Origin: Virgisporangium ochraceum
Lineage (GTDB): Bacteria; Actinomycetota; Actinomycetes; Mycobacteriales; Micromonosporaceae
DNA: 64,000 nucleotides
NCBI RefSeq assembly: GCF_016863655.1
Contig: NZ_BOPH01000101.1
Location: forward strand, 1 to 64,000
Direction of reading: 5' to 3'
Below, piece after piece: positions 1 to 7,680 of the stretch (positions are counted from its first letter, which is position 1; the number at the start of each line of letters is the position of its first letter). The translations under genes and the position numbers were made by a program. The notes under the pieces were generated by a model. It ran no database searches. It was not told where the DNA came from and was given only the letters and a program-made list of their open reading frames with translations.

Positions 1-1
1 T

Positions 2-424
2 TGCGCGTTCCAGGCCGGCAGCTTCCAACCGCAGCTGGCCTACAGCCTCGCCAACGGCGTCGCACCCCCGCAGGACGTCCCGACCGACCCGTCGAGCTCC
101 TCGTCGTCACCGAACACCCAGCCGGGGGCGTGCGCGGCGACCTACCGGATCGACAGCCAGTGGAACACCGGCTTCGGCGCGACCGTGACCGTCCGTGCCG
201 GTAGCACGGCCATCAACGGCTGGACCGTGCGGTGGACGTTCGCCAACGGCCAGACGATCACCCAGATGTGGAACGGCACCGACAGCCCGAGCGGCGCCTC
301 CCACGCCGTGCGCAACGTGTCGCACAACGGCTCGTTGGGCGCCGGCGCCACCACCACGTTCGGCTTCAACGGCAACTGGAGCGGCACCAACTCCGTCCCC
401 ACGCTCACCTGTACGAGCCCGTAG
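2..424 (+). CDS. C-terminal part of a secreted protein ending in a CBM2 module (5' end outside window)
   Basis: The frame is open from the window edge, so the start and the catalytic domain are missing. About 25 residues of an unrecognised upstream domain are followed by a Pro/Ser-rich linker with a run of serines and then a carbohydrate-binding module of family 2. The CBM2 signs are an N-terminal Cys just after the linker, the STAINGWTV core, spaced Trp residues (GWTVRWTF, QMWNG, GNWSG) and a C-terminal Cys near the end. CBM2 binds cellulose or xylan, so the full protein is probably a secreted polysaccharide-active enzyme. The preceding residues do not identify the catalytic family. It converges on the GH62 gene and shares a hairpin terminator with it. 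Confidence 0.85.
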   Translation, partial: CAFQAGSFQPQLAYSLANGVAPPQDVPTDPSSSSSSPNTQPGACAATYRIDSQWNTGFGATVTVRAGSTAINGWTVRWTFANGQTITQMWNGTDSPSGASHAVRNVSHNGSLGAGATTTFGFNGNWSGTNSVPTLTCTSP

Positions 425-441
425 GACACACTGAACGACAA

Positions 442-475
442 GAGCGGGCGGGTGCCGGAAGGCACCCGCCCGCTC
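442..475. terminator. Bidirectional hairpin terminator
   Basis: A perfect 15-bp inverted repeat (442-456 with 461-475) around a GGAA loop lies between the stop codons of two convergent genes. There is no U-tract, as is usual in high-GC actinomycetes. It can serve both strands. Confidence 0.8.
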
Positions 476-494
476 GCTCGTGTCGGAACCGAGG

Positions 495-1961
495 TCAGCG
501 CCTCAGGGTGAGCAGGCCCGGCCGGTAGGGCAGGCGACCGTAGTCACCACCGGAGCTGGGGGAGCGGCCCTGGTACAGCAGTTGGAGGTTGCAGGCGTCG
601 ACGGTCATGGTCTGGTCGGCGTTGGTGCGGATCAGCTCTCCGTGGCTGATGTCGTTGGTCCAGGTGGCGCCGCTGTTGGCCTTGCCGGCGAACGGGTTGC
701 TCTCCGACGCGGCCTGCGGGGTCCACGAACCGTTGAGGCTGCTGGAGGTGAACGAGCGGAAGTACCGCCCGTTGGCCCCGATCGCCTCGACGAGCATCAG
801 GTACTGGTTCTGGCCCGCGATCTTGTAGACCTGGACCGCCTCGAAGAGGTTGTTCGTCGAGTCGGTCATGATGACCGTGGAGGTGGAGCCGAAGCTGCCG
901 GGGAAGTTGCCGATGGGCATGCTGGCCCGGTAGATGCGGCCGTTGTCGCCGGCGAAGAACAGGTACATGTTCTGGCTGTCACCGATGACGGCCTGGTCGA
1001 TCGGGCCGGTCTGGGAGTTGGAGATGCTGCCGGAGAACAGGGTCTGTGGCGCCGACCACGAGTTGACGTTGGTCGGGTCGGTCGACGTGCGGTAGGAGAA
1101 CGCCGGGCCGCCCCACTGGTAGGCCAGCACCCAGATGTTGCGGGGGGCGAAGTAGAACAACGACGGTGCCACCGCGGCGAACGGCATCGCGTTCTGGCTG
1201 GCCGATGCCATCTCCGACCAGTTGGTGAACAGGCCGAAGTTCATCGAGCCCCACGTGGACCCGTTGTCGTGGTTCGTCGCGTAGACGAGCTGCCGGCCGT
1301 TGTAGGGGGCGTGGGTGAAGTCCTTGAGGGAGACCCATCCCGACCTCGGGTTCGCCAGAACCCCGGTGGAGTTCCAGCGGTACGTCGACGGAAGGGAGCA
1401 CCCGGTTCCCGGGTCGGGGTTGGGGTTGCCGCTGCCCACCTGGACGAGCTGCCACTGCTGGTTGGCGCCGTTCCAGTCGGCGTACTGCACGATGTTGCCG
1501 CCGTCGGCGGTGGACGCGCCCTGTACCTCGAGAACCTTGTTGCTGTTGCGGTTGATGAACCGTACGTAGCCGCCGTCGGAGTCGGCGAGCCGGAACTGCT
1601 GGTTGGTGCCGTTGAGGTCCGACCACTGGACGATCGACCCGCCGTCGGCGGTGGAGAAGTTGTAGACGTCGAGGACCTTGCCGGAGTGGCGGGACTTGAT
1701 GCGGTAGTAGCCGCCGCCGGAGTCGACGAACTGCCACTGCTGCTGGTTGCCGTTGTTGCGGGCCCATTGCGTGATGCGGGCGCCGTCGTTGGTGGCCAGG
1801 TTGTACACGTCCAACGCCTTGCCGCTGTTGCGGTTGACCAGGACGTACCAGGCGTTGGTGTCGACCGTGGCCGCCGCGGCCGGTGGGGCCTCGACCACGG
1901 CGACGACGCCGGTTGCCACGACGGCCGCCACGAACGGGGCGAGCCTTCGGAGGATCTTCAT
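495..1961 (-). CDS. Secreted GH62 alpha-L-arabinofuranosidase with N-terminal ricin-type (CBM13) module
   Basis: 488 residues. A Sec signal peptide (RRLAPFVAAVVATG... ending AAAA) is followed by a ricin B-type lectin module of three QxW repeats (about residues 32-175), a short Pro/Gly linker and a GH62 catalytic domain. GH62 hallmarks include TYRWNSTGVLANPRSGW, HDNGSTWGSM, the DQAVIGD segment and the C-terminal LPYRPGLLTL. GH62 enzymes remove arabinofuranosyl side chains from arabinoxylan. The ATG at 1961 is preferred over an in-frame codon 12 codons upstream because a GAAAGGA ribosome site precedes it and the signal peptide then starts correctly. It is the last gene of the minus-strand hydrolase operon, 11 bp after the GH10-like gene. 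Its lectin module is nearly identical in DNA to that of the GH43 gene at 3296-5338. Confidence 0.92.
   Translation of the reverse strand: MKILRRLAPFVAAVVATGVVAVVEAPPAAAATVDTNAWYVLVNRNSGKALDVYNLATNDGARITQWARNNGNQQQWQFVDSGGGYYRIKSRHSGKVLDVYNFSTADGGSIVQWSDLNGTNQQFRLADSDGGYVRFINRNSNKVLEVQGASTADGGNIVQYADWNGANQQWQLVQVGSGNPNPDPGTGCSLPSTYRWNSTGVLANPRSGWVSLKDFTHAPYNGRQLVYATNHDNGSTWGSMNFGLFTNWSEMASASQNAMPFAAVAPSLFYFAPRNIWVLAYQWGGPAFSYRTSTDPTNVNSWSAPQTLFSGSISNSQTGPIDQAVIGDSQNMYLFFAGDNGRIYRASMPIGNFPGSFGSTSTVIMTDSTNNLFEAVQVYKIAGQNQYLMLVEAIGANGRYFRSFTSSSLNGSWTPQAASESNPFAGKANSGATWTNDISHGELIRTNADQTMTVDACNLQLLYQGRSPSSGGDYGRLPYRPGLLTLRR
1443..1875 (-). repeat. Copy 1 of a 433-bp near-identical lectin-module repeat
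   Basis: This segment encodes the ricin module of the GH62 protein. It aligns without gaps to 4829-5261; in one 60-base stretch compared by eye (1501-1560 with 4887-4946) 57 bases agree. Such identity at synonymous positions points to recent duplication or gene conversion. Confidence 0.85.
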
Positions 1962-1972
1962 TGCTTTCCTTT

Positions 1973-3115
1973 CTATCCGACCCGGACGAGTTGCCATGGA
2001 GGGTTGGCGCCGTTCCAGTCCGGGTACTGGACGACGTTGGCACCGTCCGATGTGGACGTTCCCTGCACCTCGACCGGCCCCGGCGGGTCGGACGAGCCGC
2101 CGTTGAGCGCGTCGAGGGTCGCGGTGTATGCGGCCTTCCTGTTGCCGGACGCGTCGAACAGCAACGCGTTCTGGCCGGTGCGCCAGGAGTCGCTGTCACG
2201 GATGCCCGCGACGGTGATGCCGGTGCACCGTGACACGGCCAGGCACGCCCGGGTGACGTGGGCGTAGGCGTTGGCCTGGTCCGGGCCGACGATGTCGAGC
2301 GCGGTGATCTCCACGTCGACGCCGAGGTCGGCGAACCGCTGCAGGTTCGCCTGGTAGTCGCCCGGCGCGGAGTTGGTCAGGTGGGACTGGAACCCGACGC
2401 AGTCGATGGGGACGCCGCGGTTCCTGAAGTCGGCGACCATGTCGTAGACGGCGGTGCTCTTGGCGTTGACGCCATCGGTGTAGTAGTCGTTGTAGCACAG
2501 CTTCGCGGTCGGGTCGGCGGCCCGCGCGGCGCGGAAAGCGTCCTCGATCCAGTCGTTGCCGGTGCGCTGCAGGTTCGAGTCGCGCCGCGACCCGCGTCCG
2601 TCGTCGGCGAACGCCTCGTTCACGACGTCCCAGGCGAAGACCTTGCCGCGGTAGTAGGAGGTCACCTGCGTCACGTGGTTGTTCATCGCGGTGCGCAGTT
2701 GGCCGCCGGACAGGCTCCGCGTCCAGCCGGGCTGTTGCTGGTGCGAGAGCAGGACGTTCCCGCGGACCTTCTGGCCGCGGGCCAGGGCGCGGTCGACGAT
2801 CTGGTCGGCGCGGGAGTATGAGAATCCGCCCCGGGTCGGTTCGGTGGCTTCCCACTTCATCTCGTTCTCGGCGGTGACCGAGGTGAACTCGCGGTCGAGG
2901 ATGCCGGTGTAGCCACTGTCGCCGAGCCTGCCGGCGGCGACGGCGGCGCCGAAGTAGCGTCCCGTCTCCGCGGCGGAGGCGCCGAGCGTCGACGCGGCTG
3001 AGGCGGGTGCCGGCGCCACGACCGTGGCGCCGGCACCGGCCAACGCGGCTATCAGCAGTGGCACGGACGCCCGGAGCAGCGACCGTCTCCGGCCCGGTGG
3101 TGGCGACTGGGGCAT
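1973..3115 (-). CDS. GH10-fold xylanase homologue with lost catalytic residues (probable pseudoenzyme) and truncated ricin tail
   Basis: 380 residues. An arginine-containing signal peptide (GRRRSLLRAS, then a hydrophobic core and ASA) precedes a GH10 domain that matches the intact GH10 protein at 61408-62811 along its length (for example NEMKW, SNLQRTGNDWIE, VPIDCVGFQSHL). The acid/base Glu survives (WDVVNEAF, E167). The nucleophile motif ITELD has become ITALD (A272). The GH(T)LLWH subsite motif is GNVLLSH, so His and Trp are replaced by N120 and S124, and VWGVRD is VAGIRD. The frame is intact and has an AGGAAGG ribosome site. After the domain only the last third of a ricin module remains, with its QQW changed to PPW. 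It should not work as a retaining xylanase; it may still bind xylan. It lies 11 bp before the GH62 gene and 180 bp after ricin-GH43. Confidence 0.88.
   Translation of the reverse strand: MPQSPPPGRRRSLLRASVPLLIAALAGAGATVVAPAPASAASTLGASAAETGRYFGAAVAAGRLGDSGYTGILDREFTSVTAENEMKWEATEPTRGGFSYSRADQIVDRALARGQKVRGNVLLSHQQQPGWTRSLSGGQLRTAMNNHVTQVTSYYRGKVFAWDVVNEAFADDGRGSRRDSNLQRTGNDWIEDAFRAARAADPTAKLCYNDYYTDGVNAKSTAVYDMVADFRNRGVPIDCVGFQSHLTNSAPGDYQANLQRFADLGVDVEITALDIVGPDQANAYAHVTRACLAVSRCTGITVAGIRDSDSWRTGQNALLFDASGNRKAAYTATLDALNGGSSDPPGPVEVQGTSTSDGANVVQYPDWNGANPPWQLVRVG
1985..2072 (-). repeat. Truncated remnant of the lectin-module repeat
   Basis: These 88 bp at the 3' end of the GH10-like gene align without gaps to 1443-1530, the end of the GH62 lectin module. 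The two upstream lectin repeats are missing. The sequence has diverged more than the two full copies have from each other. Confidence 0.7.
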
Positions 3116-3183
3116 GGGCTGGCCTTCCTGGGGGGAGTGGGACAGAGCCGCCCGCGCGACGGAGGTCGCGGTGCGGCGGTGAG

Positions 3184-3290
3184 ATCCGGCCGCGCGGTCG
3201 GCGTCCGCGCGGCCGGATCGGCCGGTGCGCGGGCTCGCGCCGCGCACCGGGGTCCGGGTCTGCCGCCGCGCGTCCCACCCGCGCGGCGGC
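3184..3290. terminator. Three consecutive hairpins between ricin-GH43 and the GH10-like gene
   Basis: The 180-bp gap holds three perfect inverted repeats in a row: 3184-3197 with 3205-3218 (14 bp, 7-nt loop), 3222-3231 with 3241-3250 (10 bp), and 3262-3271 with 3281-3290 (10 bp). They could end most transcripts after ricin-GH43, or protect the upstream mRNA, so that the GH10-like and GH62 genes are expressed at a different level. Confidence 0.6.
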
Positions 3291-3295
3291 GAGGG

Positions 3296-5338
3296 TCAGG
3301 GCGTCGACTGGGTGAAGGACCGCACGGTGACCGCACCGCCCAGGGACTGGGTGGCGTAGTTGAACATCGCGTACCGGTAGCCCATGAAGAACTGCCAGGT
3401 GTTGTCCAGCGTCAACGCGTTGCCCAGCGACGTGAAGTTCACCCCGTCGGTGCTGTACGAGAACCGGGCCTGGCGCCCGGATCCGGGGCGGATGTCGGCG
3501 GTGGCGCGCAGCCAGATCCGGCCGCCGGAGATGTTCGCGCCGGCGATCTCGGTTCCGGTTCCGGTGGTGGCCCAGCTGCTGTTCATCGTGAGGCCGTTGG
3601 TCATCACCACGCGGGTGGCGCCGTTGTCGCGTTTGACGCCGACCCAGGCCGAGGTCTGGCGCAGCATCGCCAGGCCGGCGCGGTCACCGTTCTGCATCGT
3701 CGAGTAGTCGAGCTCGATCGTGGCCGTCGAGGTCGGTCCCTGGATGCGGTGGGTCAGGGTGTTGCGGGCCGCGTACAGGTCGTTGGTGACCGTCGCGGTC
3801 TGCAGCCGCAGGCCGTTGCCCGCCGACCAGCGTGAGTTGTCGGGGTTGTGGTTCCACTCCCACTGCGGTCCGAGCGCGGTGGTGGTGAACGTGTCGGTGC
3901 CGATCATCGGCTTGACGGTCTTGCCGTTGCTCGGGATGTTCGGCTTCGGGTACGTCTGGCCCCACCCGCCGTTCACGGTCTGGATGGTCGGCCAGCCGTC
4001 ACCGGTCCACGAGATCGGCGCGAGGGCCGGCACGCGGCCGCCGGGGTAGGCGTCGACGAAGGACATGTAGTACCAGTCGCCGTTCTGCGTCTGCACCAGG
4101 CCGCCCTGGTGCGGCACGCCGCCGCCGGAGATCGGGCCCGGCATGTTCAGCAGCACCTGGCGCATCTCGTACGGCCCGAACGGGCTGCTCGACCGGAGCA
4201 CGTACTGGCCGTTGGCGGGCCGCGTCAGCCAGATGTAGTAGTAGCCGTTGCGCTTGTAGAAGCGGGCACCCTCGAGCGTCCCGACGCTGGACGGGGTCTG
4301 GAACACCTGCTGCGCGCGGACCTGGCCGAGCCCGTCGGCGGTCAGCTGGGCGACGCTGATCGTGCCGTTGCCGTAGGCGACGTACATGGTGTCGTTGGTG
4401 TCGACGAGCAGCCCGGCGTCGTAGTAGCAGTTGTTGATCTGCGACCGCTTCGACCACGTGCCGTCCACCGCGGAGGCGGTGTAGACGTAGGTGCGGTTGA
4501 ACTCGATGCAGCCCATCCAGTAGTAGGTGCTGTTGCTCGGGCGGTAGTTCAGGGTCGACGCCCAGATGCCCTTCACGTAGGCGCGTCCGCCGTTGAGGTC
4601 GTAGGCGCTGGAGCCGAAGTCCAGGCTCGGCACCGAGTGACCGGCGTACTCCCAGTTCACCAGGTCGTAGGAGCGCAGGATCGGCGCGCCGGGGGAGTAG
4701 TGCATCGTGGAGGCGGAGTAGTAGTACGCGTCACCGACGCGGATGATGTCGCCGTCGGCGAAGTCCTGCCACACCACCGGGTTGTTGTAGGTGCCCGGGT
4801 TGGGGTTGGGGTTGGTGCCACCCACCGGGACGAGCTGCCACTGCTGGTTGGTGCCGTTCCAGTCGCTGTACTGGACGATGTTGCCGCCGTCGGCGGTGGA
4901 CGCGCCCTGTACCTCGACGGCCTTGTTGCTGTTGCGGTTGATGAACCGCACGTAGCCGCCGTCGGAGTCGGCAAGCCGGAACTGCTGGTTGGTGCCGTTG
5001 CCGTCGGCCCATTGGACGATGGAGCCGCCGTCGGCGGTGGAGAAGTTGTAGACGTCGAGGACCTTGCCCGAGTGGCGGGACTTGATGCGGTAGTAGCCGC
5101 CGCCGGAGTCGACGAACTGCCACTGCTGGTTGTTGCCGTTGTTGCGGGTCCACTGGGTGATGCGTCCGCCGTCGTTGGTGGCCGAATTGTAGAGGTCGAG
5201 GGCCTTGCCGCTGTTGCGGTTGACCAGCACGTACCAGGCGTTGGTGTCGACGGTGGCCGCCGACGCCGGCCCGGCACCGACGGTCACGACAGTGCCGGCG
5301 AGCATGAGCAGCGCGACGGCGAGGATGCGGAGTTTCAT
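3296..5338 (-). CDS. Secreted ricin-GH43 beta-xylosidase/alpha-L-arabinofuranosidase
   Basis: 680 residues. A signal peptide (MKLRILAVALLML... ASA) is followed by a ricin-type module (about 29-172), an NPNPNPG linker and a GH43 five-bladed propeller. The GH43 signs are NNPVVWQDFADGDIIRVG (general base Asp), YDAGLLVD (pKa-modulating Asp region) and TLEGARFYKRNGYYY (acid Glu). A C-terminal beta-sandwich (about 475-680) matches the accessory domain seen in GH43 xylosidases of the GH43_11/12 type. It should release xylose or arabinose from xylo-oligosaccharides outside the cell. An AGGAGG site precedes the ATG and overlaps the stop codon of the GH127 gene, so translation is probably coupled. Confidence 0.9.
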   Translation of the reverse strand: MKLRILAVALLMLAGTVVTVGAGPASAATVDTNAWYVLVNRNSGKALDLYNSATNDGGRITQWTRNNGNNQQWQFVDSGGGYYRIKSRHSGKVLDVYNFSTADGGSIVQWADGNGTNQQFRLADSDGGYVRFINRNSNKAVEVQGASTADGGNIVQYSDWNGTNQQWQLVPVGGTNPNPNPGTYNNPVVWQDFADGDIIRVGDAYYYSASTMHYSPGAPILRSYDLVNWEYAGHSVPSLDFGSSAYDLNGGRAYVKGIWASTLNYRPSNSTYYWMGCIEFNRTYVYTASAVDGTWSKRSQINNCYYDAGLLVDTNDTMYVAYGNGTISVAQLTADGLGQVRAQQVFQTPSSVGTLEGARFYKRNGYYYIWLTRPANGQYVLRSSSPFGPYEMRQVLLNMPGPISGGGVPHQGGLVQTQNGDWYYMSFVDAYPGGRVPALAPISWTGDGWPTIQTVNGGWGQTYPKPNIPSNGKTVKPMIGTDTFTTTALGPQWEWNHNPDNSRWSAGNGLRLQTATVTNDLYAARNTLTHRIQGPTSTATIELDYSTMQNGDRAGLAMLRQTSAWVGVKRDNGATRVVMTNGLTMNSSWATTGTGTEIAGANISGGRIWLRATADIRPGSGRQARFSYSTDGVNFTSLGNALTLDNTWQFFMGYRYAMFNYATQSLGGAVTVRSFTQSTP
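4829..5261 (-). repeat. Copy 2 of the 433-bp near-identical lectin-module repeat
   Basis: This segment encodes the ricin module of the GH43 protein and pairs with 1443-1875 at a constant offset of 3386 bases. The flanking catalytic domains are unrelated (GH43 and GH62), so only the module was exchanged. Confidence 0.85.
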
Positions 5339-5347
5339 CTCGTCCTC

Positions 5348-7669
5348 CTAGCGGGTGAGTCGCCAGCGGGTGTCGGCGGCGCCGCTGTCGGGTTTCTGGA
5401 CGGCCTGCGCGCCCCACGCGGTGGAACCGTTGAGGATGCCCAGGAGCTTGCCGCTGTTGGCGTTGCGGATGCGGTGGGTGCCGTCGCCGTTGTCGACAAG
5501 GGTCCAGCGGTGGTCGGCGGTGCCGTTGTCTGCCCACTGCAGGACGCGGGCGTTGTCGGCGGTGGACATGTTCTCCACGCCGAGGACCTTGCCGCTGTTG
5601 GCGTTGCGGAACCGCACGGCGGAGCCGTCGGTGACGATCTCCCAGTTGTGGTCGGCGGTGCCGGTGTCGCCCCACTGCACCGCAAGCCCGCCGTCGGCGG
5701 TGGACATGTTCTGCACGCCGAGCACGAGGCCGGTGCCCGCGTTGACGAGCCGCACCGTGCCGCCGGATCCGCCCGTGCCGGTGTTCCAGTAGACGGTGTA
5801 GTTGTGGCCGTGCGCGTCGTAGAACGGGCCGAGGGGGACGGTGGCGCCGTTGGCGGTGGCCGTGAACGCGAGGCTGCTCGTGCTCGTCCGGGTGACCGAG
5901 CCGGTGGTGAGGCTGGGTGGACCCGACAGGGTCGCGTTGCCGTAGTTGCCGCTGAGGACGACCGGTCCGTAGGTGAGCGCCGCCACGGCGGCGTTGTCGT
6001 TGGTGGGCCGGGTGACGACCTGCATCGGCAGCCGGACGGTCACGGTGTCGCCGTTGGACCAGGCGCGGGTGAGGGTGGCGTAGGTGCCCGGTGTCGTCGC
6101 GATGCTCTGCGCCGTGCCGTTGACGGCGACCGTCGCACCGGAGGTCCAGGCCGGGATGCGTACGCGCAGCGTGAACGTGCCGCTGCCGCCGACCGTCAGG
6201 GTGGTGGTGTCGGAGACGGGGTACGTCGTGCTCTGCGTCAGCGTGATGCCGCGCTGCGACCACGTGAGCACCGACGGGACGAACAGGTTGACGGTGACGA
6301 CGTCGCCGTTGTGGAAGTAGACGGAGTCCATGAGCGCCGTGTTGACCTCGATACCGGTGCCCTGGCAGCACCAGAAGGAGGAGTAGTCGGTGCTCCAGGT
6401 GCCGCCGCCCCACGCGGGTCCCACCCCCCGCCGCCCGCCGGGACGCAGTGGGGTGAAGTACGTGATGTGCCCGTGGCCGTCGGCGGGGTTCTGCGCGCCG
6501 ACGAGGTGGTTCAGCAACGCCCGTTCGTAGAAGTCGACGTACGCGACGCGGTTGGGGTCGAGCAGCCACAGCTCCCGGGTCAGCTTGAGCATGTTGTAGG
6601 TGTTGCAGTGCTCGCACGTGTCGTTGGTCAGGTAGCCCGCGATCGCGTTCGGCGGACGGAAGTGCTCGGCCTGGCTGTTGCCGCCGATCACGTAGCTGTG
6701 CGCGTTGACGGTGATGTTCCAGGCGTTGGTGGCGATGTCGCGGTACCGGGTGGTGCCGGTCGCCTTGTACTCGCGCGCCGCGCCGATCCACTTGGGTACC
6801 TGGGTGTTGGCGTGCAGGCCGTTGAGCTGGTCCTGGCCCGCGGCCAACGGGTTGAAGACGGCCGCGTGGTCGAACCGTTGCGCGACGGTGAGCCACCGTC
6901 CGTCGCCGGTCTGCTGGTAGATGTCGGCCAGGACGGCGTTCATCCCGCCGAACTCGGTGCCGAGCATCGACTGCATCTGGCTCGAGCTGAGCCGGGCGGT
7001 GCGGGTGTCGACCCACCCGGCCAGCGCCAGCAGCACCGTGCGGGCCTGCGTGTTGCCGGTGTACCGCCAGACGTCGAGCAGCCCGGCGAGCGTCTTGTGC
7101 ACGCAGTAGTAGGGCACGTTGCCGTTGGACAGCGTCCGCGCCTCCAGGGCGGTGAAGTCCGACTCCGGGAAGCCGGACAGGTAGCCGGCGGTGAAACCGG
7201 CCGCACCGTTGTTGGCCTGACACTTCGCGAGCTCGGCCACCATGTAGGTGGCCTTGTCGCGGCACGTCGTGTCGCCGAGCACCGCGTAGGCCTGCGCCCA
7301 CGCGGTGAGGAAGTGCCCCTGCATGTGGGTCCGGAACGGGAACGACGGGGCGTCCCAGCCGCCGTTGGACGCGGCGCCGTTGGTCGACAGCCGGTGGTTG
7401 GCGCGGAAGTTGTACAGGAGCCGGTCGACGTCGACGAAGCGGAGGTAGCTCAGCGTCCGCGTCTGGTTGTCGTAGAGGCGGCCGGCGGTGAGCCGCACCT
7501 GGCCCGGGTCGAACGGGTACGCCGACACGCCGATGTCGGCGCGGGCGGGTGGCACGACCGCCGCCGCGGCGGGGTGGCCTCCGAGGAGGGCCGACCCGCC
7601 GGCGGACGCGGCGGCGGTGACACCGGCGGCCTGGAGCAGCCGGCGGCGGCTGAGTGACGAGGATGACAT
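5348..7669 (-). CDS. Secreted GH127 beta-L-arabinofuranosidase with C-terminal ricin-type module
   Basis: 773 residues. The N-terminus is a twin-arginine-type signal (SLSRRRLLQAAG then a hydrophobic stretch and AAAA). The body is an (alpha/alpha)6 GH127 (formerly DUF1680) domain. The family's metal and catalytic residues are visible: acid/base Glu in GGNSQAEHF (E335), the zinc ligands Glu and Cys in CEHCNTYN (E353, C355), and the Cys pair in FWCCQGTG (C434, C435) whose first Cys is the nucleophile in the Bifidobacterium enzyme. A beta-sandwich follows, then a ricin-like module with repeated NANSGKVLGVENMSTAD-type units to the C-terminus. The substrate is likely beta-L-arabinofuranosyl ends of arabinan, extensin or arabinogalactan. 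The ATG at 7669 starts the Tat signal; the frame stays open upstream but overlaps the preceding gene. Confidence 0.92.
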   Translation of the reverse strand: MSSSSLSRRRLLQAAGVTAAASAGGSALLGGHPAAAAVVPPARADIGVSAYPFDPGQVRLTAGRLYDNQTRTLSYLRFVDVDRLLYNFRANHRLSTNGAASNGGWDAPSFPFRTHMQGHFLTAWAQAYAVLGDTTCRDKATYMVAELAKCQANNGAAGFTAGYLSGFPESDFTALEARTLSNGNVPYYCVHKTLAGLLDVWRYTGNTQARTVLLALAGWVDTRTARLSSSQMQSMLGTEFGGMNAVLADIYQQTGDGRWLTVAQRFDHAAVFNPLAAGQDQLNGLHANTQVPKWIGAAREYKATGTTRYRDIATNAWNITVNAHSYVIGGNSQAEHFRPPNAIAGYLTNDTCEHCNTYNMLKLTRELWLLDPNRVAYVDFYERALLNHLVGAQNPADGHGHITYFTPLRPGGRRGVGPAWGGGTWSTDYSSFWCCQGTGIEVNTALMDSVYFHNGDVVTVNLFVPSVLTWSQRGITLTQSTTYPVSDTTTLTVGGSGTFTLRVRIPAWTSGATVAVNGTAQSIATTPGTYATLTRAWSNGDTVTVRLPMQVVTRPTNDNAAVAALTYGPVVLSGNYGNATLSGPPSLTTGSVTRTSTSSLAFTATANGATVPLGPFYDAHGHNYTVYWNTGTGGSGGTVRLVNAGTGLVLGVQNMSTADGGLAVQWGDTGTADHNWEIVTDGSAVRFRNANSGKVLGVENMSTADNARVLQWADNGTADHRWTLVDNGDGTHRIRNANSGKLLGILNGSTAWGAQAVQKPDSGAADTRWRLTR

Positions 7670-7680
7670 GGTGGGATCCC

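Noticed and set aside
1..204. An open frame at the left edge in another reading frame.
   Set aside because: The neighbouring frame encodes a clear linker and CBM2 module through the same bases.
1973..3115. The idea that the GH10-like changes are sequencing errors.
   Set aside because: Four separate active-site positions differ in an otherwise intact frame, and the surrounding codons are normal.
3848..7657. A very long open frame on the plus strand opposite the GH43 and GH127 genes.
   Set aside because: It is antisense to two genes with clear domains, has Arg/Val/Gly-rich repetitive sequence and no recognisable motif; it is a codon-bias shadow.
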